The notes under the pieces were generated by a model, which was given only the letters and a program-made list of their open reading frames with translations, was not told the DNA's origin and searched no databases. Positions 25,367-33,374 of a stretch of DNA of 64,000 nucleotides are shown here, in pieces. Position numbers and translations under genes: made by a program. The stretch lies in NCBI RefSeq assembly GCF_017308975.1, contig NZ_JADWPD010000023.1, positions 1-64,000 on the forward strand. The letters are read 5' to 3'. This stretch comes from Amycolatopsis sp. MtRt-6. GTDB lineage: Bacteria > Actinomycetota > Actinomycetes > Mycobacteriales > Pseudonocardiaceae. Every line of letters starts with the position of its first letter. Within the stretch, counting starts at the first letter, position 1.

Positions 25367-25567
25367 CACGTCTCCCGTCGTCGGTGACTGTGTGTGCCTG
25401 TTTTTGGGTAGGGTCGGCCGGCGCGGTGTCCGGGGAGGGACCCGCGTCACGCGCGGTTCAAGGGGGGTTTTCGGTGGGTGATCGAGGTTGGGCGAGGGTG
25501 ACTCCCTTGCCTCCCTCGCGGGTGTCGTCGCTGATCAGGCAGGGGAGGTGGGGGCGGGGAGTCGGTT

Positions 25568-25581
25568 GGGGAGAACTCCCC
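25568..25581 (-). terminator. Small hairpin downstream of traB
   Basis: Six-base perfect arms GGGGAG/CTCCCC with a 2-base loop, 17 bases past the traB stop. It is the only hairpin I see in the 230-base gap between traB and the next gene (25367-25598). That gap also holds several G-rich runs but no gene. Confidence 0.3.
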
Positions 25582-25598
25582 CGATTCCCCGGCCTCCC

Positions 25599-27794
25599 TT
25601 ACTCGTCGCCCTCGCCCTCGTCGCCGGCGAGCGCGGCCAGTTCGTCACGCTCGGTGAGAGCTTCGCGGACGCGCTCGGCGCTCACCTGCATCGCGCCGCC
25701 CGTCTTGTACGGGGCCGCGCCCAGCGGGGTCAGGAACGCGGTCAGCCGCTGCGGGGTCCACTCGCCGTAGGTGCCGCGGTCGCGTTCGGTCAGGCGCTGC
25801 AACACTTCCTGCGTCCGCATCCGCGTTGCCGCGCCCAGGATCGCGGCGATGTCGGCGAGGGGGTCCACCTCGACCGGCGCCGGCGTCGACTCGACCACCT
25901 TCGGCAGGCCGGCCTTTTCCCGCGCGGCGATCGCCCGCTGAACGAACGGGGTGATCTCGTCCACGGACTTGTCCTTGCGGATGTGGTGGGTGCGCAGCAG
26001 ACCCGGCCGGGTGGCGAACCCCGAGGCCATGGCGGTGCCGATGTCCTCGCCGGCGACCAGCGTGGTGGCGGTGATGCCCTGCTTGTGCGCGCCGGTCCCG
26101 AGAATCGCGTCGTTGCCCTGGTGGTCACCGATGGCGAAGCACACCCGGTGCGAGACCGTCTTGGCCAGGTCACGGGGCAGGCTGTCCGCGGACGGGGCCG
26201 GCGTCACGAAGATGAGCGTGATGCCGCACTTGCGGGCCTTCATCATGACCTTGATCGCCAGCTCTTTGGCCTGCTCGCCGTACTTCTCGTGCCGGAACAT
26301 CTCCTGGCACTCGTCGAACACCACAACCTTCGGGCGCATCCGCGGGTTGCGTTCGGCGATCTCGCGGGTCAGCTTGGTCTCGTCCCCACCCATGGCGGAG
26401 AGGATCTTGCCGCGTTCGGTGACCTCGGTCCGCAGGTTTCGCAGGGCCTCGATCGCCTGCTCTACCTGCTCGTTCTCGTCGCCCTTGACGAAGCGGGCCA
26501 GCACCGGGGCCATGGCGTCGTAGTCGGCGTTGAACGCCATGACGTAGACCTCGATGTCCACCACCGGGTCCAGCATCGCACCGCACAAGATGTTGTGCAC
26601 CAACGACGTCTTGCCCGAACCCATGATCCCGGCCGCGGCATAGTTCGACGCCATCAGGCGGCCGATGACTTCCTGCCCGCGCTGGTCGATACCGACCGGG
26701 ACGCCCTTGAAGTAGTCCGCGGTGCCCTCGGTCAGCAGCGGGTGCGGGTCGACCGGGCCGGACAGGATGCCCTGGTCAGCCACCCACAGGTCCAGCACGC
26801 CGGGCTGGTTCTTCGGCTCGGTCGGCCACACCTCGACCGGCAGCCGGACCAGGTTGTGCGCCAACACATTCCGCTTGTCGTTGATCATCTCGACCGTGAC
26901 GCCGGCGGGCAGCTCCAGCTGCGTGCGCCACCCCTTGCCGTCGCGGCCGGTGCCCTGCACCCACCGCGGCTGCCACCCCTCCTTGATCTTCCGGTTCAGC
27001 GGCGCGAGGTTGAGGTTGCGCAGCGCGTTGAGGATCGCGCCCTCGTCCGGCACCATCTCGCGACCGTCGCGTTCGGACGCCGGCGCGGCCCACGCCATCG
27101 GGGTGGTGTGCTTGCGCCCGATGTTCCACAGGGCAATCAGGATCGCCCACGGCGCGACCGCGACCAGCGGCGTCCACGACACGGTGATCACCCACGCCAC
27201 CCACTGCACCAGGTCAATCAGGGCCTTGATCGGCCCGAGCACGTCCGCGATGTCGTGGTTGGCGACCGCGAGCACGATCCCCAGCGCGAGCAACGCGGCG
27301 ACCAGCGCGCCCGAACCCATGATCACGGCCTTGACCAGCTTGCCCGGGGCATCGAGCCAGTCCATCCGCCGGCGGTGCCGGCGCTCACGGGCCTGCTCGG
27401 CGCGGGTTTCCCACTCCTGCAACAGTTCCCAGTTGTTCGCGACTTCCGCCGCGCGCAACATCCGCTCGTAACGGGAGTTGGTCTTGGCCTCCCACACCCG
27501 GCGGCAGATCACCCACGCACCGGCGAACGGGTAGCAGGTGTGGCGCACCACCGCCCGCGCAGCCGTCGTGGTGGCCTCGTGCGTGGCGACCTTCCGCGCC
27601 GTGCGCGCGGCGACGGCCACGTCGTGGCGGTAGCCGGCGTAGCGGGCCAGCGCGCGAGCCTTCTGCGACGTGAGGCGCTGGTACTCCTCATCGGTGATGA
27701 TCTCGCCCTCGATCGCCGCGCCCTGCGCGGTGGGCAGGTGGTGGACGGTGGCCAGCTCGCCGGCGGCCGGGGTCTGCTCGGTGTGCTCGTTCAT
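25599..27794 (-). CDS. traB: TraB-like FtsK/SpoIIIE DNA translocase, conjugal transfer
   Basis: 731 residues from ATG 27794, preceded by CCGGAGGA. N-terminal cytoplasmic region, two or three membrane segments (about 160-240), then the FtsK motor with Walker A GIMGSGKTS (about 388) and Walker B VVVFDECQEMF (about 490). The C-terminal wing (GEWTPQRLTAFL...) probably reads DNA. AICE TraB proteins pump double-stranded DNA between mycelia without a relaxase. This is the transfer gene of the element. Confidence 0.9.
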   Translation of the reverse strand: MNEHTEQTPAAGELATVHHLPTAQGAAIEGEIITDEEYQRLTSQKARALARYAGYRHDVAVAARTARKVATHEATTTAARAVVRHTCYPFAGAWVICRRVWEAKTNSRYERMLRAAEVANNWELLQEWETRAEQARERRHRRRMDWLDAPGKLVKAVIMGSGALVAALLALGIVLAVANHDIADVLGPIKALIDLVQWVAWVITVSWTPLVAVAPWAILIALWNIGRKHTTPMAWAAPASERDGREMVPDEGAILNALRNLNLAPLNRKIKEGWQPRWVQGTGRDGKGWRTQLELPAGVTVEMINDKRNVLAHNLVRLPVEVWPTEPKNQPGVLDLWVADQGILSGPVDPHPLLTEGTADYFKGVPVGIDQRGQEVIGRLMASNYAAAGIMGSGKTSLVHNILCGAMLDPVVDIEVYVMAFNADYDAMAPVLARFVKGDENEQVEQAIEALRNLRTEVTERGKILSAMGGDETKLTREIAERNPRMRPKVVVFDECQEMFRHEKYGEQAKELAIKVMMKARKCGITLIFVTPAPSADSLPRDLAKTVSHRVCFAIGDHQGNDAILGTGAHKQGITATTLVAGEDIGTAMASGFATRPGLLRTHHIRKDKSVDEITPFVQRAIAAREKAGLPKVVESTPAPVEVDPLADIAAILGAATRMRTQEVLQRLTERDRGTYGEWTPQRLTAFLTPLGAAPYKTGGAMQVSAERVREALTERDELAALAGDEGEGDE

Positions 27795-27808
27795 CGCGGT
27801 CCTCCGGC

Positions 27809-28912
27809 TCACTTGCGGTTGGGGTTGACGTGCTCGTCGCGCAGCTGGCGGGCGAACTTCGGCGCGCAGTGCAGCGTCTTGCGGATCGACTCCGCCGACT
27901 TCGGGTTGATCGCCACGTCCGGGTTGTCGATCGCCGCGGCGAACGCGGCGCGCAGGTCCTCGATCGAACGCGTCTTCGGTGCGCGCGGCGGCCGGGGCTT
28001 GCGGGTCGATTTCGGCTGGTCGGCCGGCGGATCGAGGGTCAACACCGGGGCGTCGACGATCGGGCCGTCGTCGCCGCGCGGGGCCTGGTCCTGCTCGGCG
28101 AAGAACGCGGCGATCTCCTCGTCGAGCACGTCCGCGGCGTGGGTGTCCGGGTCGACCACGGCGGCCAGTCGACGGCCGTCGAGGGTGTAGCGGCCCGGGG
28201 TAAACACCAGCCGCGCCGTGCCATCGGCACCCAGCTCCGCGACCGCGGTCCGGACGGCGGCCCGCTGGACCCGGGCGACCTTGCGCAGCGTCTGCCGCTC
28301 GATCCGGGCGGCGGCCCGCTCCGCCGACGACCGCGGCGGCGACGCCACGGCGAGCTGGTGCGCGATGACCCCGGCCACGGACACGATGCCCATCACCACC
28401 GCGGCGTCCCACCCGCGGCCCAGGCCGTGCACGACGTTCAGGCCGAACCCGACGCCAGCGAACACCCACACCCCGAGCTGCAACGCCCACACCGGCCGGT
28501 CCGGGTGGCGGTGACGGGTGACCTCCACCGCGAACGCGAACGCCCACATGCCCAGCTCCGACAGCGCCGGCAGCGCCGCGCCGGTCGCGTCCCCGTAGAC
28601 GCCCACGCCGTAGCCGGCCATGGCGGGCACGGCCATGCCCGCGGAGACCAGCGCGAGCAGGTAGATCGGGAGCCGGACCCGGTTCGCCGACAGCCAATCC
28701 GTGAGCGCGTCCCACGCGGCCTTCCGCTTGGCCTGCCGGGTCTTGCGGCGCTGGTCGGCCAGCTTCGCCGCGGCCGCGGCGTCGGCGCGGCGCTGGTCGG
28801 CCGCCGCGCTCTGTGCCTTCAGCTTGCGGTCCAGCGCGGCGGACGCGTCCTGCCGGCGCTGCTCTGCCTCCGCCGCGCGGTTGGTGCGGCGCTCCTCTGC
28901 CCAGCTGCTCAT
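27809..28912 (-). CDS. DUF2637 membrane protein (SpdB-like, plasmid spread)
   Basis: 367 residues. A strongly charged coiled-coil N-terminus (about 1-70, Ala/Arg/Lys/Gln-rich) is followed by four membrane segments (about 80-195) typical of DUF2637, and a cytoplasmic C-terminus with a short helix-turn-helix-like tail (SIEDLRAAFAAAIDNPDVAI). SpdB2-type proteins act in intramycelial spread after transfer. ATG 28912 overlaps the upstream gene (ATGA) and has GGGAGGG. Confidence 0.8.
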   Translation of the reverse strand: MSSWAEERRTNRAAEAEQRRQDASAALDRKLKAQSAAADQRRADAAAAAKLADQRRKTRQAKRKAAWDALTDWLSANRVRLPIYLLALVSAGMAVPAMAGYGVGVYGDATGAALPALSELGMWAFAFAVEVTRHRHPDRPVWALQLGVWVFAGVGFGLNVVHGLGRGWDAAVVMGIVSVAGVIAHQLAVASPPRSSAERAAARIERQTLRKVARVQRAAVRTAVAELGADGTARLVFTPGRYTLDGRRLAAVVDPDTHAADVLDEEIAAFFAEQDQAPRGDDGPIVDAPVLTLDPPADQPKSTRKPRPPRAPKTRSIEDLRAAFAAAIDNPDVAINPKSAESIRKTLHCAPKFARQLRDEHVNPNRK

Positions 28913-29205
28913 CGCGCACCCTCCCGGCTCGCGTGGTCGGTCGCCTTGTCGTTGGTGGCGGCCGGGGTCGCCGGCAGCTGCTTGCGGTCGGCGGTGCCGG
29001 CGCGCAGCCGGGCCTGCTCGCGGTGGTCGCGCACCTCGTGCACCGCCCACCCGACCGCCACGACGGCCGACACGAGGGCAAACCACGGGGTGAACACCAT
29101 GGCCAGGACCAGCGGCCCGACCACGCCGGCCAGCTCACCGAAGTGCCACACCGCCCACTCCATCGCGGACTCCAGGCGGGTTCGCTGCTCACGCTGCACG
29201 TTCAT
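28909..29205 (-). CDS. Small AICE membrane protein
   Basis: 98 residues from ATG 29205, preceded by AGGAGGT. Two adjacent hydrophobic segments (roughly 22-62), then a charged C-terminus. Coupled by ATGA to the DUF2637 gene, so it is probably part of the spread machinery. No family recognised. Confidence 0.65.
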   Translation of the reverse strand: MNVQREQRTRLESAMEWAVWHFGELAGVVGPLVLAMVFTPWFALVSAVVAVGWAVHEVRDHREQARLRAGTADRKQLPATPAATNDKATDHASREGAR

Positions 29206-29444
29206 CGGGGCACCTCCTGCCCAGTGGGGAAGTCGAGGGGGAAGAACTGGTTCACGCGCCGCGGCGGGCGGGACGCCTGCCGGGTCGCGGCCTGGTCGAG
29301 CCGGACCAGCACGCCGGCCAAGACCCGCTCCGCGACGACCAGCGGAATCCGGAGCAGGTGCAGGACCAGGAACAGGCACACCGTGCCGGCGAACCGGATC
29401 AGCGCGAGGGTTCCGCGCTCCTGCAACACCTCGAACGTGTTCAC
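29202..29444 (-). CDS. Small AICE membrane protein
   Basis: 80 residues from GTG 29444, preceded by GAAGGAGG. One or two hydrophobic segments (LIRFAGTVCLFLVLHLL) and a basic, proline-rich C-terminus. Overlaps both neighbours by four bases. Unrecognised; likely part of the transfer/spread operon. Confidence 0.6.
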   Translation of the reverse strand: MNTFEVLQERGTLALIRFAGTVCLFLVLHLLRIPLVVAERVLAGVLVRLDQAATRQASRPPRRVNQFFPLDFPTGQEVPR

Positions 29445-29539
29445 CGCGACGCCTCCTTCGCCTCGCGACGGGCCTTGTCGATGGCTTCCTGCTGGCGCTG
29501 CAGCTCCGCGTGCCACGCGCCGGAGTCGTTGCTGCTCAC
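29441..29539 (-). CDS. Very small AICE protein
   Basis: 32 residues from GTG 29539 with GGAGG upstream; charged single helix (WHAELQRQQEAIDKARREAKEA). Overlaps the genes on both sides by four bases, which is the main argument that it is translated. Confidence 0.5.
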   Translation of the reverse strand: MSSNDSGAWHAELQRQQEAIDKARREAKEASR

Positions 29540-29964
29540 GCGGCCACCTCCACCCGGTCGGCCTGCTCGCTCTCGAAGCAGGTCCAGCACTGCCGCGTGC
29601 TGGTCGGCACGCAGTACTCCTGCACCTCTCCGCAGTCCACGCAGGTGCGGCGGGCCTCCATCGCGTGGTCCAGCTGCCCCGGCACCGGCGGGCGCTTGAC
29701 CGCGGCCAGCTCCACCGAGAACAGCTCCGCCACGGTTTCCCGGGCGTAGGGCTTGACGTGGCGGAAGACCAGCAGCGCCAACGGGTCCTGCCCGTTGGGC
29801 CGCAACCCGACCTCCCGCAGCTGCGAGCGGGTGAACAGGGTCGAGGGGGCCTCGCCCCACCCGAACACCGGCAGCCCGTCCCGCTCACCGCGGCACAGGC
29901 ACACGTGGTGCGTGCGGCCGTCGAACACCGTCGTCACCGCCTGCCGGCGGTTGCGCGGGTTCAC
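29536..29964 (-). CDS. RRQRL-motif-type zinc-binding AICE protein
   Basis: 142 residues, GTG 29964. Body SQLREVGLRPNGQDPLALL and the C-terminal zinc ribbon CVDCGEVQEYC...CWTC (four paired cysteines) match the RRQRL-motif zinc-binding proteins frequent in Streptomyces AICEs and plasmids. Function unknown. In an overlapping run of small genes. Confidence 0.7.
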   Translation of the reverse strand: MNPRNRRQAVTTVFDGRTHHVCLCRGERDGLPVFGWGEAPSTLFTRSQLREVGLRPNGQDPLALLVFRHVKPYARETVAELFSVELAAVKRPPVPGQLDHAMEARRTCVDCGEVQEYCVPTSTRQCWTCFESEQADRVEVAA

Positions 29965-30224
29965 CGAGCACCGCCGACGATGCCGTCCAGTTCGGCGAGG
30001 GCCAGCAGGCGCAGCTGTGCGGCAACGTCGAGGTAGACGCGGGTGCGGTCGCGCTTGGCCGCGGCCGGGATCGTGTCGTTGGCCAGCAGGAACGCGGCGT
30101 TGGACATGAACGTCATGCCGAGCTCGTGCAGGCGACCGGAGAGCTCGCGAGAGATCAGGCGGTTCAGCTCGGCCGGGGTGTAGGTGTAAGCGACCTCGCG
30201 GGCCGGCGCGGTGGTGTCTACCAT
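29961..30224 (-). CDS. Small AICE protein, helical
   Basis: 87 residues from ATG 30224, which has a strong CGGAGGA. A longer form starting at 30335, overlapping the upstream stop, is possible, but its extra residues look unstructured. Mostly helical (RLISRELSGRLHELGMTFMSNAAFLLAND). Unrecognised. Confidence 0.55.
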   Translation of the reverse strand: MVDTTAPAREVAYTYTPAELNRLISRELSGRLHELGMTFMSNAAFLLANDTIPAAAKRDRTRVYLDVAAQLRLLALAELDGIVGGAR

Positions 30225-30334
30225 CTGGTGTTCCTCCGTGCGGTTTCGTGACTGGGCGGTGGAACCCGGCGCGGTCGGCGCGTTCTTGGCGGAGTGGGCC
30301 GCCGCGTCGGGGCTGATCAGCAGGCGAGCGGCCA

Positions 30335-30616
30335 TCACGCGGCCTCGCCCTCGAACGTCCAGACCGCCGGCAGCACCCGCAGGGCCTCGCGGCCGGCGCG
30401 GCGACGTGCCCGGCTCACCCGGCGCTGGTCGTTGAAGTCGTAGCGGTATGCGGCCTGCGCGGCGGACTCGTCCGCGGCCAGCTCGCCGTAGACGTCCTGC
30501 AACAGCGCGTCGATGTCGGTTTCGGTCAGCCCGTCCGGGTAGACCGCCTCGCCGGCGAACTCGTCGGCGGCCGACACGGTGGCGTCGATGCGGCGGCGGT
30601 AGACGTTGGTGCCCAT
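30335..30616 (-). CDS. Small AICE protein
   Basis: 93 residues with acidic helices (LTETDIDALLQDVYGELAADESAA) and an arginine-rich stretch after them. ATG 30616 has AGAGGA upstream. Unrecognised. Confidence 0.55.
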   Translation of the reverse strand: MGTNVYRRRIDATVSAADEFAGEAVYPDGLTETDIDALLQDVYGELAADESAAQAAYRYDFNDQRRVSRARRRAGREALRVLPAVWTFEGEAA

Positions 30617-30655
30617 TGCGAAGTCCTCTCGAAGAAACGTGCTGGTCAGTGGGTG

Positions 30656-30835
30656 TCAGAGCGAGCTGAAGAACGTGGTCAGGCTGTGCAAGACGTGCTT
30701 GACGTGCCCGGCCGCCTCCAGCGGCGACGACACGACGAACACCAGCACCGCGACCACCGCGACCAGGCCGAAGAGCTTCCGGCCGAACCCCGAACCGGTC
30801 TTCAGGACCGGGAACCCATGCTGCTTCCGTGCCAT
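30656..30835 (-). CDS. Small AICE membrane peptide
   Basis: 59 residues, basic N-terminus then one membrane helix (LFGLVAVVAVLVFVVSS). ATG 30835 has GGAGGA upstream. First gene of the long minus-strand run, just downstream of the inverted repeat at 30901-30932. Confidence 0.6.
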   Translation of the reverse strand: MARKQHGFPVLKTGSGFGRKLFGLVAVVAVLVFVVSSPLEAAGHVKHVLHSLTTFFSSL

Positions 30836-30900
30836 GTCGTCCTCCTCCAGCGGCGGTGAGCCTTCCGGCCCGTCCGGAGTGATCCGGACCACCAAGAAGC

Positions 30901-30932
30901 TAACAGTTGAATGGTGAGCAGGTCAACTGTTA
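30901..30932. promoter_or_regulatory. Inverted repeat/divergent promoter between transfer operon and GntR gene
   Basis: Perfect 10-base inverted repeat TAACAGTTGA-N12-TCAACTGTTA. Each arm contains a TTGA that can serve as the start of a -35 box. The minus strand reads TTGACC, 18 bases, TAGCTT toward the transfer operon. A probable operator for the divergently encoded GntR protein; inferred from position and symmetry. Confidence 0.55.
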
Positions 30933-31050
30933 GGCGTGAGATTGGTCAAAAGCGGGCCATGACCTGCGGGAACATCGCGACCAGCTGATAGGTTCTGGTA
31001 CGGTGACCGTTCAGTTGAGTCGATGGGCGAGAGCCCGGCGAGGAGTTCGC

Positions 31051-31908
31051 ATGTCGCGCCCGAGGTCTCCAGTAGCTAGGTCCGAGCCGCTCGCGCAGCA
31101 GATCGCCCGGAACGTCGAGAACGACATCGAGGCCGGCCGCCTCCGGCACGGGCAGCGCCTGCCGTCTTCCCGGGAGCTAGCCCGCGAGTGGGACGTGAGC
31201 GTCTTCACGATCAACGAAGCCATGGACTTGCTTGCCAAGAAGGGGTTGGTGGTGAGCAAGCCGAGGGCGGCCCGCACCGTTAATGCCCCAGGCCAGGAGA
31301 CTTCTAGTGAGGTTCGGCCCATAGTGCCTCAGGTGGTCATGATCGGTGGCTACCCCGGCAGCGGGAAGACGGAGTTGGGGCGGATCCTCGCGCGCGAGAC
31401 AGGATGGCCCATGCTCGACAAGGACACCCTGACGCGATTTGTGGTCGAGGCGGCCCTTGAAATGCAAGGGTTATCGCGAAACGATCGCGAGTCGGAAATT
31501 TATCTGACTAAGATCAGGCCGGCCGAGTATGACTCGCTACTTGAGTCCATGACGGAAAACCTACAATGTGGGAACAACGCGATCGTCACCGCTCCGTTTG
31601 TTCGCGAATTCGCGGACGAAAATTGGATTCGGCAGCGTGAGCTGCTGTGCCGTAACCTCGGCGCTCAATTGACGATCGTGTGGGTTTATTGCGATGCGGA
31701 CACGATGCACACGTACATGCGGCATCGCAACGCGCCACGTGACGCCACGAAGCTTTCCGACTGGGAAGCGTACATGGAAGGCGTCAATGTCGAGTTTCGC
31801 CCGCCAGTTCCGCATGTTGTTATCGACAACTCCGTCTCTGGTGGAGTCATGGCTGCGCAGGCGCGTCAGCTTATTGACCAGCTCACATTGAGCAGCAAAG
31901 GGAAGTAA
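31051..31908 (+). CDS. GntR-type HTH fused to a P-loop kinase-like domain (AICE cargo/regulator)
   Basis: About 285 residues from ATG 31051 (GAGGAG just upstream; GTG 31003 would add 16 residues). Residues about 10-75 are a GntR winged helix (QQIARNVENDIEAGRLRHGQRLPSSRELA). Residues about 96-280 form an AAA_33-like P-loop phosphotransferase: GGYPGSGKTELG (99-110), then MLDKDTLTRF, and a late VVIDNS strand. The effector domains usual in GntR repressors are absent. The second half is visibly A/T-richer than its neighbours. Start of the next gene overlaps its stop (TAATG). It could be a ligand-phosphorylating regulator or a toxin-like kinase. Confidence 0.75.
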   Translation: MSRPRSPVARSEPLAQQIARNVENDIEAGRLRHGQRLPSSRELAREWDVSVFTINEAMDLLAKKGLVVSKPRAARTVNAPGQETSSEVRPIVPQVVMIGGYPGSGKTELGRILARETGWPMLDKDTLTRFVVEAALEMQGLSRNDRESEIYLTKIRPAEYDSLLESMTENLQCGNNAIVTAPFVREFADENWIRQRELLCRNLGAQLTIVWVYCDADTMHTYMRHRNAPRDATKLSDWEAYMEGVNVEFRPPVPHVVIDNSVSGGVMAAQARQLIDQLTLSSKGK

Positions 31909-32846
31909 TGACTTCTGACGTGAAGATTCTCGTAAGTGACGAGACGGACGACGTTGTCGGACGTAGCGTCCTCGGCAGTCTTCCAGGTGTTGAGATCGTG
32001 TCGTACAACCCGAATGTTGCGGAATTGACACAGCGCCAATCGGACGCCGCTGTCCTGCTGCCTCCGTACCGCAGCAGTCATCGACCCATTCGGCTACTCC
32101 CGCAACTTGGGTCTCTTCGGATGGTACAACTTCTGTCGGCGGGAGCTGACGAATGGTCCGGAGATGTGTCCAGCGAGGTAACGCTTGCGACTGCACGGGG
32201 TGCGCACGCTGGCCCTGTTTCCGAATGGGTATTATCGGCCGTGCTTACGCAGTTTCGTCAATGGCCTGCACTTGTTCGATTTCAGGACAAAGGAGTGTGG
32301 GCACACCGCCAGTACGAGGCGGACACTTTGGCGGGCAAGAAGGCGCTCATTGTCGGTGCCGGCGCAATCGGTGGCGAAGTGGCGCGCCGCCTCAAGGTGT
32401 TCGGGGTGGACTCGACACTCGTGGCCTCGCGTGCCCGAGATGACGTCTTTGGGGCAGATGCGTTGCCGGAAATCGTCTCGGGACATGCCATTGTGGTGAT
32501 CACGGCACCGTTGACGGAGACGACGCAGGGCCTGGTTGGCTCCCGATTCCTAAAACTGATGGACGACAACGCCCTCCTGGTCAACGCCGGTCGTGGCCAG
32601 ATCGTCGACACGGACGCGTTGCTTGCCGAGCTCGCGTCGGGGCGCTTGCGCGCGGCGCTCGACGTGACCGACCCGGAACCCCTGCCGAGCGATCATCCAC
32701 TGTGGGCGCAGCGGGGCGCTGTGATCAGTCCTCACTCTGCCCGGACCGTTCCTGGAACCAACCGGCTTTGCTACGAGGTAGCTGCGCAGCAGATCGCCGC
32801 GTTTCTGAGGGGCGAGGAGCCATCCAACGCCGTGCCGCACGGCTGA
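31908..32846 (+). CDS. D-isomer-specific 2-hydroxyacid dehydrogenase family protein (AICE cargo)
   Basis: 312 residues. Catalytic domain halves flank a Rossmann fold with VGAGAIGGEVARRLKVFG (about 149-166). The catalytic triad of the family is present: Arg in LVNAGRGQIVD, Glu in DVTDPEPLPSDHPLW, His in ISPHSA. So an active NAD(P)-dependent 2-hydroxy/2-oxoacid oxidoreductase is predicted. Substrate unknown. One-base overlap with the GntR-kinase gene shows the two are co-translated. A/T content above the element average suggests separate origin. Confidence 0.82.
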   Translation: MTSDVKILVSDETDDVVGRSVLGSLPGVEIVSYNPNVAELTQRQSDAAVLLPPYRSSHRPIRLLPQLGSLRMVQLLSAGADEWSGDVSSEVTLATARGAHAGPVSEWVLSAVLTQFRQWPALVRFQDKGVWAHRQYEADTLAGKKALIVGAGAIGGEVARRLKVFGVDSTLVASRARDDVFGADALPEIVSGHAIVVITAPLTETTQGLVGSRFLKLMDDNALLVNAGRGQIVDTDALLAELASGRLRAALDVTDPEPLPSDHPLWAQRGAVISPHSARTVPGTNRLCYEVAAQQIAAFLRGEEPSNAVPHG

Positions 32847-33060
32847 ACCGGCCGCGCGGCCTCGTCAGTCCATCCTGAAGTCAGAGGCTTCCAGCGGGCG
32901 ACTGAGCCGTTGCAACCGGCAAGACCGCGCGCTCTGAGAGCGCCGTACGCGGCCGAACTGGACGAGCCCGGTGTGGTTATACCCGCGAAACCGTCCTGGG
33001 TGCTCTGAGAGCCGGTTTTCGAGGCGGGTTGACTCCGAGGCATGGCCCCGCGTTTTGGGG

Positions 33061-33175
33061 GAGTGACACCTAGGAGGTGTCGAGACTGTCACACCTGTCA
33101 CTCTGTCACTCCACCCCCTCTGACCTGCGGTTTTAGGTGTGACAGGTGAGTGACACCTTCGGTGACAGCGGTCTT
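33061..33175. repeat. GTGACA repeat cluster B
   Basis: About seven copies of GTGACA/TGTCAC in both orientations. The block 33085-33125 is the reverse complement of 22603-22643 in cluster A with two mismatches in 41. The gene-free interval 32847-33420 also holds two copies of the short palindrome GCTCTGAGAGC (near 32930 and 33002), a long hairpin, an arm-type site and attR. Confidence 0.7.
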
Positions 33176-33213
33176 CCCACACTACTTCTATGTCTCTCTA
33201 GTCACTGAGCAGA

Positions 33214-33279
33214 CGAAAAGCGGCTGGAACACGGTTGAGTTAGCACTTCGGCACCTCCCCGTGTTCCAGCCGCTTTTCG
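33214..33279. other. Perfect 21-bp inverted repeat with 24-base loop near attR
   Basis: Arms 33214-33234 and 33259-33279 pair without mismatch. No gene ends close by: the nearest stop is 370 bases upstream. A plain terminator is therefore not the obvious reading, though the right arm ends in a T-run. A single-strand origin, a recombination accessory structure or an end-of-element terminator are all possible. Confidence 0.7.
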
Positions 33280-33284
33280 CCGAA

Positions 33285-33304
33285 CGGCCAATCAGCGGCC
33301 AAAC
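33285..33304 (+). repeat. Right candidate integrase arm-binding site
   Basis: CGGCCAAT, spacer CAG, CGGCCAAAC: same two half-sites, same order and spacing as 20886-20905 near attL. 70 bases inside attR. Confidence 0.5.
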
Positions 33305-33374
33305 CTAGTCACATCCGCCGCGGGAACGGGAGAACCCGCAGGTCAGAGCCACGCACCACCCGGCTTCAGCCCAT

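Noticed and set aside
29961..30335. Longer 124-residue form of the small AICE gene
   Set aside because: The internal ATG 30224 has a much stronger ribosome site and the extra N-terminus has no structure. The longer form cannot be excluded because its start overlaps the upstream stop.
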